Source: JAPHSX01 sp041554195
GTDB taxonomy: Bacteria; Pseudomonadota; Gammaproteobacteria; Thiohalomonadales; Thiohalomonadaceae
Assembly (NCBI GenBank): GCA_041554195.1
Contig: JBFFMJ010000008.1
Span: 1 to 64,000, forward strand
Length of the DNA stretch: 64,000 bases
Reading direction: 5' to 3'
How positions within the stretch are numbered: the first letter of the stretch is position 1; each line of letters opens with the position of its first letter. Under the pieces are notes generated by a model. The model saw nothing but the letters and a program-made list of their open reading frames with translations. It was not told the DNA's origin and searched no databases. This document shows, piece by piece, positions 39,312 to 48,061 of this stretch. Both the position numbers and the translations under genes were made by a program.

Positions 39312-40628
39312 ATGACTGAGATTAATCGCAGAAATTTTCTTAAGCTGACGGGTGGTGCTGCTGCGGTGGCTAGCGCTATGGGTTACAGCAGTTTTGCCAT
39401 TGGCGGTGCGACCAAGAAGGTGGTGGTGATCGGTGGCGGCATTGGCGGCGCGACAGCGGCAAAATATATCCGTATGGCCGACGCCTCTATTGAGGTGACT
39501 GTCATTGAGCCCAATGCCAACTACCACACCTGCTTTATGAGTAACGAGGTGTTGAGTGGTGAGCGCAGCATCGAATCTATTCGCTTTGGCTACAAAGGGT
39601 TGCAGGCGCATGGCGTCAATGTTGTGCAGGATAGTGTGACCGGTATAGATGCCAACGCCCGTACGGTAAAGACGGCCGGCGGCAAGAGCTTCAGCTATGA
39701 CCGCTGCATCGTCTCGCCAGGCGTTGATTTTAAATGGGAGCTGATTGACGGTTATGATGCGGGTGTCGCCGAGTCCATCCCGCATGCCTGGAAGGCGGGA
39801 CCACAGACCGTCACCCTGCGTAAGCAGCTGGAGGCGATGAAGGATGGGGGTACCGTCTGTATTGCTCCGCCGCCTAACCCCTTCCGTTGTCCTCCCGGTC
39901 CGTATGAGCGCGCCTCGCAGATCGCCCACTACCTGAAGCAGCACAAACCGAAGTCGAAGATCATCATCCTTGATCCGAAACCGAAGTTCTCCAAGATGGG
40001 ACTCTTTACGGCAGGCTGGGAGAAGCACTACGGTTACAAAAGCGCCAACTCCATGATCGAGTGGCACGGTACTGCGCAAGGTAGCAACGATAATGTGTTG
40101 CAGTCTGTCGATGCCAAGAGCCGTACCGTGAAGACGGAGTTCAACGAGGTTACGGCAGATGTACTGAATATCATTCCTGCACAGAAGGCCGGTAAGATCG
40201 CCTTTGCGGCGGGACTGACCAATGAGTCGGGTTGGTGTCCTGTGGATTTGAAGACCTTTGAGTCGACTATCCATAAGAACATCCATGTGATCGGCGATTC
40301 GGCCATCCAGAGCCCGCTGCCGAAGTCCGGCTATGCGGCCAACTCTGAGGCCAAGGTCTGCGCGGTTGCCGTGGTCGCCATGCTGAACGATATGAAGATG
40401 CCGCAGCCCTCCTATGTTAATACCTGTTACTCGGTGATTGCGCCTGGCGATGGTGTTTCGGTTGCCATGGTCTATCGCTATAACAATGAGACCGGCAAGA
40501 TTGACAAGGTCGCGGGCTCCGGTGGTCTTACTCCGGGTTATGCCGATAGCAGTATGGAGATGCGGGCACGTGAGGAGCAGTACGCTCACTCCTGGTTCAA
40601 CAATATTACCGACGACGTGTTTGGCTGA
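39312..40628 (+). CDS. fccB: Flavocytochrome c sulfide dehydrogenase, flavoprotein subunit
   Basis: A 438-residue periplasmic flavoprotein that oxidises sulfide to polysulfide or sulfur. A Tat signal (NRRNFLKLTGG, residues 5-15) precedes the FAD motif VVVIGGGIGGATAAKYIR. The two redox-active cysteines of the FccB/SQR group are at residues 193 (FRCPPGPYER) and 309 (GWCPVD), next to the second FAD motif HVIGDSAI. The C-terminal FCSD-specific domain ends near HSWFNNITDDVFG. It forms the functional pair with fccA and ends in a strong terminator. Confidence 0.95.
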   Translation: MTEINRRNFLKLTGGAAAVASAMGYSSFAIGGATKKVVVIGGGIGGATAAKYIRMADASIEVTVIEPNANYHTCFMSNEVLSGERSIESIRFGYKGLQAHGVNVVQDSVTGIDANARTVKTAGGKSFSYDRCIVSPGVDFKWELIDGYDAGVAESIPHAWKAGPQTVTLRKQLEAMKDGGTVCIAPPPNPFRCPPGPYERASQIAHYLKQHKPKSKIIILDPKPKFSKMGLFTAGWEKHYGYKSANSMIEWHGTAQGSNDNVLQSVDAKSRTVKTEFNEVTADVLNIIPAQKAGKIAFAAGLTNESGWCPVDLKTFESTIHKNIHVIGDSAIQSPLPKSGYAANSEAKVCAVAVVAMLNDMKMPQPSYVNTCYSVIAPGDGVSVAMVYRYNNETGKIDKVAGSGGLTPGYADSSMEMRAREEQYAHSWFNNITDDVFG

Positions 40629-40654
40629 TCCTGCAAGAAACTTTCCTTTGGTGT

Positions 40655-40680
40655 GGGGGCTTCGGCCCCCCTTTTTTTTT
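40655..40680 (+). terminator. Intrinsic terminator after fccB
   Basis: GGGGGC-TTCG-GCCCCC is a perfect 6-bp GC stem closed by a TTCG tetraloop, followed by C and nine Ts; it lies 27 bases after the fccB stop. Confidence 0.97.
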
Positions 40681-40743
40681 GTGCCATAGATAAGTGTTGT
40701 TGCTTAATCCAGTTGCACTACCGCGGCGCTGTCATGCGGCGTC

Positions 40744-41094
40744 TTATTGGGGCATGCGTTCGTCAATAAATTTTCTAAGCTCCGGGGCCGGCTTTGCACC
40801 ACCGAATCGTCCGACCTCTTCGCCCTTGATGAACATAATAATGGTAGGGAAACCACGCAGTTTGTAGTGACCGGCCAGCTTCATGTTTTCGTCGGCATCG
40901 ATCTTGGCCAGTAGCACCTGTCCCGCATATTCGGGGATCACCTTGGCCAGCACCGGCGCGATCATCAGGCAGGGGCTGCACCAGTCGGCCCAGAAGTCGA
41001 CCAGTACCGGTTGCTGGTGAGAGGCCTCGATGACTCGCTGCTGAAACTCGTCGTTGCCGTCGATATCGAAGATGTAGGGGGATGCGTCTTTCAT
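40744..41094 (-). CDS. Thioredoxin-like protein with WCSPC active site
   Basis: A 116-residue cytoplasmic thioredoxin fold. The active site is WADWCSPCLMIAPVL, with Ser in place of the Gly of WCGPC, so its redox potential may differ from TrxA. The cis-Pro loop is GFPTIIMF, and the C-terminal helix is APELRKFIDERM. There is no signal peptide. It is convergent with fccB and divergent from endonuclease V; whether it serves the fcc cluster is not shown. Confidence 0.9.
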   Translation of the reverse strand: MKDASPYIFDIDGNDEFQQRVIEASHQQPVLVDFWADWCSPCLMIAPVLAKVIPEYAGQVLLAKIDADENMKLAGHYKLRGFPTIIMFIKGEEVGRFGGAKPAPELRKFIDERMPQ

Positions 41095-41165
41095 GCTCTT
41101 TCCGGTATGTTGTCTGTGCAGGCATTTTGCTTGCGTGAGGGGCTTTTTTCAAGGGAGAGCGGCGT

Positions 41166-41846
41166 GTGATCACACTACACCATAACCATCCGTGGGATGT
41201 CTCACCGAAGCAGGCGATAGCCATTCAGCAGCAGCTGCGTGGCCTGGTGCGTATTGGTGATGATTTCGGTTCGCCGCGGCGCATCGCCGGGGTGGATGTG
41301 GGGTTTGAGCAGCACAATACCATTACCCGTGCCGCGGTGGCGGTACTTGATGCCTCCACGCTGGAGCTGGTGGAGTACGCTATTGCACGCCAGCCGACCT
41401 CGTTTCCCTATGTGCCCGGGCTGCTCTCCTTTCGTGAGGTGCCGGCGGTACTGGCGGCGCTAGATAAACTCTCTGCCTTGCCCGAACTCTTGCTGTGCGA
41501 TGGTCAGGGTGTTGCCCATCCGCGACGCCTCGGTATTGCCTGCCACCTTGGCGTGTTGCTGGATTTGCCCACTATTGGCGTCGCCAAGTCGCGCTTGATT
41601 GGCACACATGAAGAGCCGGGGGAGGAGAAGGGAAGCTGGCAGCCCCTACATGAGGGCGATGAGCTGATCGGCTGTGTGCTGCGCAGCCGTAGCCGGGTTA
41701 AACCACTCTATATTTCGCCCGGGCACCGCGTTGGTTTTGAGGCGGCTCGTGAGATGGTGATGGCCTGTACCACCCGCTACCGTTTGCCCGAGACGACACG
41801 TTGGGCACATCGTCTCGCCTCAGGGCCGGCACCAGAGAAAAGCTGA
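41166..41846 (+). CDS. nfi: Endonuclease V
   Basis: Deoxyinosine 3' endonuclease that starts repair of deaminated adenine in DNA. The 226-residue protein has the RNase H-like active site: AGVDVGFE (first Asp), the PYVPGLLSFREVPAV wedge motif, LLLCDGQGVAHPRRLGIACHLG with the second Asp, and TIGVAKSRL. Start is GTG at 41166 after AGGGAGAG. It ends on the same base pair as the stop of the convergent GGDEF-EAL gene. Confidence 0.95.
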   Translation: MITLHHNHPWDVSPKQAIAIQQQLRGLVRIGDDFGSPRRIAGVDVGFEQHNTITRAAVAVLDASTLELVEYAIARQPTSFPYVPGLLSFREVPAVLAALDKLSALPELLLCDGQGVAHPRRLGIACHLGVLLDLPTIGVAKSRLIGTHEEPGEEKGSWQPLHEGDELIGCVLRSRSRVKPLYISPGHRVGFEAAREMVMACTTRYRLPETTRWAHRLASGPAPEKS

Positions 41847-44681
41847 TCAGTCCGCTGAGTGTTGTCGCACAAAGTTGACGAAATCCGCGGCGCTCAGTGG
41901 CCGTGAGTAGAGGTAGCCCTGCGCCTCGTGGCACTGTGCCTGGCGCAGGAAGTTGGCCTGTTCCTCGGTCTCTACCCCCTCGGCGATCACCCCCAGATTG
42001 AGGGTCTGTGCCAGGTTGATGATGGCACGGGTGATGGTTTCGTCGTTGTTATCCTTGGGGATATCGGAGATAAAGGAGCGGTCGATCTTCAGCCGGTCGA
42101 TAGGCAGGCGCTTAAGGTAGTTGAGCGAGGAGTAGCCGGTTCCAAAGTCATCGATGGCCAGGTGTAGCCCCAGCTCCTTGAGTTCGCTCAGGGTGGTGAT
42201 ACTGCGGTGGATATCTTCCATTACCGCGGTCTCTGTAACCTCCAGCTCGATGCACTCGGGCGGATAGTTGTAGCGCTGGAATAGCTTCTCGACGTCTTCG
42301 ACAAAATTGATCTCATCAAGCTGACGTGGTGAGACGTTGGCCGAGAAGACGAGGCCGTTGAACTGCCGGTCAAACTTCCAGGCCTCCGCCTTGCGCAACA
42401 TCTCCTCCAGTACCCACATACCAATCCGGTTAATCAGCCCAGCCTCTTCGGCGATAGGGATGAACAGATCCGGCGGCACGAAGCCGCGTACCGGGTGGTG
42501 CCAGCGCAACAGGCTCTCGGCACCGAGCAGCTTGCCGCTAATCAGATCCACCTGCGGCTGAAAGTAGAGCTCCAGTTCGTTGTTATTCAGTGCGGAGGCG
42601 AGGTCACGTTCCAGCTCCAGGCGTTCGGTGATGATGGTGTTGAGGTTTTCGGTGAAGAACTGAAAATTGGCGCGCCCTGACCCCTTGGCGTGGTACATCG
42701 CGGTGTCGGCATTTTTTATTAGTACATCAATGCGCTCACCATCGTCGGGGAAGATGCTGATGCCGATGCTGGGGGTGACCTTGAGATGTTCACCCTCCAG
42801 CAGGAATTCGTTGGAGATACTCTCGAGGATCTTCTGTGCTACGTGGGCTACGTTGCTCATCTCTTCGAGCTCTGGTAGCACGATGATGAATTCATCGCCG
42901 CCCTGGCGACACACGGTGTCGCTATCGCGTACCGCGGCATTAAGGCGGTGCGCCACCTCCTTGAGTAACATGTCACCGACGTGATGGCCCAGGGTGTCGT
43001 TAATCACCTTGAAACGGTCCAGATCGATAAACAGGATGGCGATTTTGTCGCCGTCACGCTTCGCCTTGCTGACGGCCTGGTCCAGTCGGTCCTGCAGCAG
43101 GGTGCGGTTGGGCAGGCCGGTGAGGGCGTCGTGGTGGGCCAGGAAGTGGATGCGCGCTTCTTTCTCCTTGTAGCTGGAGGCATCGGAGAAGATGGCGATG
43201 TGGTTCGTGGGTTTGCCGTTCTCATCATGCAGGGTGGTGATGGTAATCCACTCGGGGTAGATGGTGCCGTCCTTGCGCTTGTTCCAGATCTCGCCCTTCC
43301 AGTGGCCCTCGCTCTGCAGAGTGTCCCACATCTTCTGATAAAACTCCGGGGTATGACGGCCCGAGGCGAGCAGGGCGGGGTTCTGGCCAACCACCTCTTC
43401 GGCGCTGTAGCCGGTGATGCGGCTGAAGCTTTCGTTGACGGAAAGGATACGGTTGCTGGCATCGGAGATAACGATGGCCTCGCCACTGTGGCGGTAGACC
43501 AGGCTCCAGAGTTGCAGCTGTTCGTGATTCTGCCGCTCCCTGGTGACATCGTGCATCATGCGGATCTCACCGATGCATTCACCGTCATCATTCATCAGCG
43601 GAGAGCAGGTCTGTAGCACATAGATGGTATCGCCGTTGCGGGTCAGGCAGCTGAAGTAGCCCTCCTGTGCCGCCGACACGTTTGCCATTTCAAGAAACTC
43701 CAGGGTATTGCCCTGTATCTCGTCAAAGCGATAGCCAAACACCTTTTCGGCAGCGGCGTTCCAGTTGTTGACCCGCTGGTGGGTGTCGATGGTGATGATC
43801 GCCTCGCCCGACTGCTCAACGATCGTGGCCAACAGGTGATCCTGATGTGCGCTCTGGCGCAGGCTTTCGGTCATCTCCTCGGCCATCGTGCTCGCCTCAC
43901 GGCGTAGCTGGTGGTTAAGATTCTTCAATTCATCTATGAGTAGTGCATTTTGTTTGGCGCGGTGTATGTCGTAGTTGAGCAGTAGAATGGTGGTGAGCAG
44001 TAACAGCAGGGTGAGTGAGGAGACGAGCACCGCCAGTACGCCGTTATCAAGGCCCTTGGGTGAGGCGAGGCAGACGCTATTGGCATCGAAGTGGGCGGCA
44101 CTCATGCCCACGTAATGCATGCCGGCGATGGCGACGCCCATCAACAGCGCGCTGAGGGCCTGCTTAGCGGAGAACAGGGAGGGGGCTATCTCGCGCTTAT
44201 GGAATGCCAGTTTTAGCGCGAAGAGCGAGGTGCCAAAGGCGATAAGTAGTGACAGGGCAACGGTGGGCGAATCATATTCTATGGCCGGAGACATGCGTAG
44301 CGCCTCCATGCCGGTGTAGTGCATCGCGGCAATACCGCCGCCCATCAGGCCGGCACTGGCAAACAGTGTGCGTTTGCGGGTAATACCGTGGCGGATCAGA
44401 TAGAGGGCAAAGCCGGAGGCGATGATTGCCAGTAGCATCGAGGTGATGGTGATGGGTATGTCGTAGGCCAACGGAACCGGCAGGTGGAAGGCGAGCATGC
44501 CGACAAAGTGCATCGCCCAGATTCCCAGCCCCATGCCGATGGCACCACCGCCCAGCCATAGCCCAGTCTTTCCCCGTTCGACATGGGGGACTCGTGAGGC
44601 CAGGCTGAGTGCGGTATAGGAGGCCAGTACCGCGAGGATAAAGGAGAGCACGACCAGCCAGGGCTCATAGGTATATGACAT
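41847..44681 (-). CDS. MHYT-PAS-PAS-GGDEF-EAL cyclic-di-GMP enzyme
   Basis: A 944-residue inner-membrane protein. The N-terminal MHYT sensor has seven helices with MHFVGMLAF, MHYTGMEAL and MHYVGMSAA, motifs thought to bind copper and sense gases. Two PAS domains follow (about residues 270-520), then GGDEF (RQGGDEFIIVL; an RxxD inhibitory site lies five residues earlier) and EAL (AESLLRWHHP in place of EAL, DDFGTGYSSLNYL intact). It could both make and degrade c-di-GMP; the catalytic Glu of the EAL motif remains. Start uncertain: ATG at 44681 or a TTG at 44708. The 329 bases to the divergent gene contain a CCTTA/TAAGG hairpin and the palindrome at 44937. Confidence 0.93.
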   Translation of the reverse strand: MSYTYEPWLVVLSFILAVLASYTALSLASRVPHVERGKTGLWLGGGAIGMGLGIWAMHFVGMLAFHLPVPLAYDIPITITSMLLAIIASGFALYLIRHGITRKRTLFASAGLMGGGIAAMHYTGMEALRMSPAIEYDSPTVALSLLIAFGTSLFALKLAFHKREIAPSLFSAKQALSALLMGVAIAGMHYVGMSAAHFDANSVCLASPKGLDNGVLAVLVSSLTLLLLLTTILLLNYDIHRAKQNALLIDELKNLNHQLRREASTMAEEMTESLRQSAHQDHLLATIVEQSGEAIITIDTHQRVNNWNAAAEKVFGYRFDEIQGNTLEFLEMANVSAAQEGYFSCLTRNGDTIYVLQTCSPLMNDDGECIGEIRMMHDVTRERQNHEQLQLWSLVYRHSGEAIVISDASNRILSVNESFSRITGYSAEEVVGQNPALLASGRHTPEFYQKMWDTLQSEGHWKGEIWNKRKDGTIYPEWITITTLHDENGKPTNHIAIFSDASSYKEKEARIHFLAHHDALTGLPNRTLLQDRLDQAVSKAKRDGDKIAILFIDLDRFKVINDTLGHHVGDMLLKEVAHRLNAAVRDSDTVCRQGGDEFIIVLPELEEMSNVAHVAQKILESISNEFLLEGEHLKVTPSIGISIFPDDGERIDVLIKNADTAMYHAKGSGRANFQFFTENLNTIITERLELERDLASALNNNELELYFQPQVDLISGKLLGAESLLRWHHPVRGFVPPDLFIPIAEEAGLINRIGMWVLEEMLRKAEAWKFDRQFNGLVFSANVSPRQLDEINFVEDVEKLFQRYNYPPECIELEVTETAVMEDIHRSITTLSELKELGLHLAIDDFGTGYSSLNYLKRLPIDRLKIDRSFISDIPKDNNDETITRAIINLAQTLNLGVIAEGVETEEQANFLRQAQCHEAQGYLYSRPLSAADFVNFVRQHSAD

Positions 44682-44936
44682 CAATTCATTCTTTATTGGC
44701 GTTGCCAAATGATTGTGCCGCAGAACACACTACACTGGTGTGACTGCCGAATTGTATGCCGGGCTTCTCCTGCGAGCCGGGGACTTCCCAGTGTCAATTC
44801 GCTTGCCGTGATTCCTTAACGGTAAGGGTTGGACTAAGGCCTGACTTCCTGAGTCTGGTACCTCGAAACTATAACATATAAGTGGTTGTTAATATACTGG
44901 TGAAAACCCCGGGAGGGCGCATGGTGTTGCCGCGGC

Positions 44937-44948
44937 AAAAGTCCTACA
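44937..44948. promoter_or_regulatory. Perfect 12-bp palindrome TTGCCGCGGCAA
   Basis: This palindrome lies 63 bases before the DUF6394 gene in the divergent intergenic region. It resembles a dimeric repressor operator, but no regulator is encoded close by. Confidence 0.4.
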
Positions 44949-45010
44949 ATCAATGATAAATAAGGCAGGGCTGCAGCGGCCTTTCATAACAGCAAGAAAA
45001 GGGGACTTTG

Positions 45011-45394
45011 ATGAACCTGGAAAAGGTGATCTTCGGATTTTTTATCGTACTGGCGCTTACCCTCAATTTCGGGTTTTTTATTGGTGATTTTGATAATCCG
45101 GCCCACCACAATGTCTACGAACTGTTTGCCGCTATCGTCATTAACTTGATCGCCACCGTGCTGAAATTTGGTGATCGCACGCAGATGGGGGCCGTGCTGT
45201 TGGCAACCTCACTGGTGGCCGATCTGCAGTTGATCATTGCCGCCATTGTCTGGGGCTTTGCTGAGCATATCTCCAATACCGGCATGGATCCTTCGGTGAT
45301 GGGGAGCATTGTCTCGCTCTCCGGCGGTGCGCTGCTGGCCAACATCACCTCAGTGGTGTTGCTGATCATCGAAACGGTCAACCTGCGCCGTTAA
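45011..45394 (+). CDS. DUF6394-type small integral membrane protein
   Basis: A 127-residue protein with about four membrane helices (VIFGFFIVLALTLNFGFFIG, ELFAAIVINLIATVLKFG, MGAVLLATSLVADLQLIIAAIVWG, and the last, ALLANITSVVLLIIETV). The conserved MNLEKVIFGFF start and FGDRTQMGAVLLATSLVADLQ block fit DUF6394. Its function is unknown. It is 10 bases upstream of a potassium-channel gene, a constant pairing that suggests a channel accessory subunit (inference). AAAAGGGGAC precedes the ATG. Confidence 0.8.
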   Translation: MNLEKVIFGFFIVLALTLNFGFFIGDFDNPAHHNVYELFAAIVINLIATVLKFGDRTQMGAVLLATSLVADLQLIIAAIVWGFAEHISNTGMDPSVMGSIVSLSGGALLANITSVVLLIIETVNLRR

Positions 45395-45404
45395 GGGGCG
45401 CGTA

Positions 45405-47102
45405 ATGAATCAGGTGATATTCCTTATCTTGCGGCGCATGCGGGCGCCGCTGGTGGTGCTGATCGTCGCCTACGCCATCTCCATTCTCGGTCTGGTGTTG
45501 ATCACCGGTAGCGACGACCAGGGAAACCCCTGGCAGATGGATTTTTTTCACGCCTTCTACTTCGTCAGCTACATGGCGACTACCATCGGTTTTGGTGAGA
45601 TCCCCTACGCCTTTAATGAGGCACAACGTATGTGGACGGTGCTGGCTGTTTACCTCACGGTGATTGGCTGGCTTTACGCCATTGGGAAGATCCTGTCACT
45701 GATACAGGACTCGGCCTTTAAACAGGCGGTGGTCGAGCAGGCCTTTGCCCGTGGTGTGCGGCGAATGGCCGAGCCCTTCTACATCGTTTGCGGCTATGGC
45801 GATACCGGCAGCCTGCTGGTGCGCTCAATGGTGCAACGCAACATGCGTGCGGTGGTGGTTGATATCAGTCCCGAGCGGATCAATGAGCTGGAGCTGGAGG
45901 ATCTGGATTTTTTCGTACCGGGGCTCTGTGCCGATGCCTCTCTGTCGCTGACACTGAATGAGGCGGGCCTGTTGCACAAAAACTGCGTTGGTGTAGTGGC
46001 TCTCACCGATAGCGACCCGGTGAATCTGAAGATCGCCATCACCACTAAACTGTTGCATCCGGGCATTAAGGTGATCTGCCGTGCCGAGACCCACGATGCC
46101 GAGGCCAATATGGCCTCCTTCGGTACCGATCGCATCATCAACCCCTATGACACCTTCGCCACTCGTCTGGCTCTGGCGCTGCACTCCCCGGGCACCCATT
46201 TGCTCTATGAGTGGTTTACCAGCGTACCGGAGACCGAACTCCCCGTGCCCTTGTATCCGCCGCACGGCATCTGGGTGTTGTGTGGCTACGGTCGCCTTGG
46301 CAAGGCGATGAAGGCCAATTTGGATAAGGAAGGGGTGCAGACGGTGATCATCGAAGCTGACCCTGAAGGAACCGGCTGTAGTGATTTCTGTGTGGTGGGT
46401 CGTGGTACCGAGGCTGAGACCCTTACTCTCGCCGGGGTCGAGCAGGCGGTGGGCATCGTTGCCGGTACCGATGATGATGCCAACAATCTCTCGATTGCGA
46501 TGACGGCGGCACATCTGAACCCCGATATCTTCATGGTGGCGCGTCAGAACAAATGCGATAACGACGATATCTTTCAGGCGGCTCTGCTTGATCTGGTGAT
46601 GCAGCGTAGCGAGATCATCGCCCGCGATATCCTCGCCCTGCTGACCACACCAATGCTCGATCTGTTCCTGCGGCTAATTCTTGAGCAGAGTAATGTATGG
46701 GCCAACGAGCAGGTGAGCCGACTTAGCGCGGTGACCGGTGAGCTGGTACCCGATGTCTGGTCTTTTCATGTGGATATGGAGGATGCGCCGGCGCTGATGG
46801 AGTCACTTTCTGCCGGTGGTAAGGTGTTGCTAGCAGACTTACAGCGTGACCCGCGCGGTCGTGATAATGCCCTTGAGTGTCTACCGCTGTTACTGGTGAG
46901 GCGAAATCATGAGGCACTATTGTTCCCCACCGAGGAGGTGCAACTGGAGGTGGGTGATGAGGTTCTGTTCAGCGGCAGGGGCTGGGTGATGGAGCGAATG
47001 AAATGGGCACTGCAGAATCACAATGCCCTGCGTTATGTGCAGACCGGTGAGGAGCATGCTAGCGGATATTTCTGGCAGTTGTTCTTTGGGAAACGGCTGT
47101 GA
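45405..47102 (+). CDS. Two-helix potassium channel with RCK (TrkA-N) domains
   Basis: A 565-residue channel of the Kch/MthK type. Two membrane helices (VVLIVAYAISILGLVLI and WTVLAVYLTVIGWLYAIG) flank a pore loop whose filter reads TTIGFGEIP, where the common form is TVGYGD. Two RCK domains follow, with nucleotide motifs YIVCGYGDTGSLLVRSM (about residue 127) and WVLCGYGRLGKAMKANL (about 289), and a TrkA-C-like end. It probably gates monovalent cations under control of a nucleotide or ion ligand. Co-transcribed with the DUF6394 gene; a terminator lies downstream. Confidence 0.9.
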   Translation: MNQVIFLILRRMRAPLVVLIVAYAISILGLVLITGSDDQGNPWQMDFFHAFYFVSYMATTIGFGEIPYAFNEAQRMWTVLAVYLTVIGWLYAIGKILSLIQDSAFKQAVVEQAFARGVRRMAEPFYIVCGYGDTGSLLVRSMVQRNMRAVVVDISPERINELELEDLDFFVPGLCADASLSLTLNEAGLLHKNCVGVVALTDSDPVNLKIAITTKLLHPGIKVICRAETHDAEANMASFGTDRIINPYDTFATRLALALHSPGTHLLYEWFTSVPETELPVPLYPPHGIWVLCGYGRLGKAMKANLDKEGVQTVIIEADPEGTGCSDFCVVGRGTEAETLTLAGVEQAVGIVAGTDDDANNLSIAMTAAHLNPDIFMVARQNKCDNDDIFQAALLDLVMQRSEIIARDILALLTTPMLDLFLRLILEQSNVWANEQVSRLSAVTGELVPDVWSFHVDMEDAPALMESLSAGGKVLLADLQRDPRGRDNALECLPLLLVRRNHEALLFPTEEVQLEVGDEVLFSGRGWVMERMKWALQNHNALRYVQTGEEHASGYFWQLFFGKRL

Positions 47103-47147
47103 ATTGAATATGCGGATAGATTTGGTTGAGTAGTCCGAGAGTGTGAA

Positions 47148-47171
47148 AAAGGGCCGCTGTTGAGGCCCTTT
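47148..47171. terminator. Bidirectional terminator between channel and hemerythrin genes
   Basis: AAAGGGCC/GGCCCTTT is a perfect 8-bp inverted repeat with an 8-base loop, flanked by A and T runs, between two convergent genes. Confidence 0.8.
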
Positions 47172-47175
47172 CTGT

Positions 47176-47694
47176 TTATGAGTAGGTGGGCATATAGAGG
47201 GGATAGAGCGTGTTCTCCTCTTTCTCTATTCGTTCAACCAGAACCTTGCCGATGGTGGCAAAGTCTGTTGCAAAGTGGGCGGCAAGATCCTCATCGACAC
47301 CAATGGCTTCATACTTCTTTAAAAAGCCAATGGCGACCTTGGCAATTTCGTCCATCTCTTTACGAAAACCATGAATCAGCTCGCTGCTGGTCGCATCTCC
47401 GACAAGAGCGTGTTCAAGATAGATGTAGAGTCTGACATTCTCTGTCAGCAGGTGGGCGTTTAAGCCGCTCTTGAAGGTGACCAGCATCGATGAGACATCG
47501 TCATACAGTTTTTTCTCGAATGCTGTATTGATGTCGCCATAGAGGCTTAACAGCGTCTGATGATCATTCTGCAGTGAGTCAATCAGCTCTGGTGAATAAC
47601 GAATTTGTGTGCCGGGAGCCGTGTGAATCTCCTCCCGTGGCGCTTTAGATGTGGTTTCGCTGTCGTTGGACTTTTTCTTGAATAAACCAAACAT
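47176..47694 (-). CDS. Hemerythrin-domain cation-binding protein
   Basis: A 172-residue helical protein. The hemerythrin/HHE pattern is seen in LQNDHQTLLSLYGDI (first His), HLLTENVRLYIYLE (His ... Glu), HGFRKEMDEI and EKEENTLYPLYMP. It lacks the dense set of His of true bacteriohemerythrin, so a di-iron or other cation-binding regulator is more likely than an O2 carrier. An approximately 35-residue charged N-terminal extension precedes the domain. A strong GGAGGT lies upstream. The region 47695-48061 before it has no gene but two palindromes. Confidence 0.82.
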   Translation of the reverse strand: MFGLFKKKSNDSETTSKAPREEIHTAPGTQIRYSPELIDSLQNDHQTLLSLYGDINTAFEKKLYDDVSSMLVTFKSGLNAHLLTENVRLYIYLEHALVGDATSSELIHGFRKEMDEIAKVAIGFLKKYEAIGVDEDLAAHFATDFATIGKVLVERIEKEENTLYPLYMPTYS

Positions 47695-47796
47695 AATATT
47701 TATACCTCCATGGTGGGTAATTTACTCCAATTACCATGCACTGTTTAGAGGGCATGGCGATTACACCTCAAAGATAATGCTTTTACGCTAAAGTTG

Positions 47797-47847
47797 ATAC
47801 AGTTAAGTATCTACGCCGAGTGATGGTGGCGAGTTAACAGTTAACTC
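47797..47847. promoter_or_regulatory. Two GTTAA-containing dyads upstream of the hemerythrin gene
   Basis: GATAC-AGTTAA-GTATC (47797-47812) and the perfect 17-bp palindrome GAGTTAAC-A-GTTAACTC (47831-47847) lie 100-150 bases before the hemerythrin start. They share the AGTTAA core and look like binding sites for one dimeric regulator. The 47695-48061 gap also has ATTGTTG/CAACAAT (47971-47992) and no open reading frame of note. Confidence 0.5.
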
Positions 47848-48061
47848 TTTAACCGGAACAGAATACTCATTGATTAGCCCTTAACTCGGCATGTTTGGAC
47901 TATTTTGTTGTGTATCCGCAGGTTGGACTAACCTGTCAGACGTATTCTAAGAGGTACAGAAAATGCTGTTATTGTTGCGATATAACAACAATGTCGTAAA
48001 TACCCTGAGAAGGCTTTTCGTGGGAGTTTGTTGAATGACTGGTGGTGACGGTATGTTTTAT

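Noticed and set aside
39261..40589. Minus-strand open frame of 442 codons over fccB
   Set aside because: Antisense to fccB, whose cysteines, FAD motifs and Tat signal are all intact; composition is unlike a protein.
44709..45010. c-di-GMP riboswitch in the leader between the GGDEF-EAL and DUF6394 genes
   Set aside because: The conserved GEMM core bases were not found; only a short CCTTA/TAAGG hairpin and a palindrome are present.
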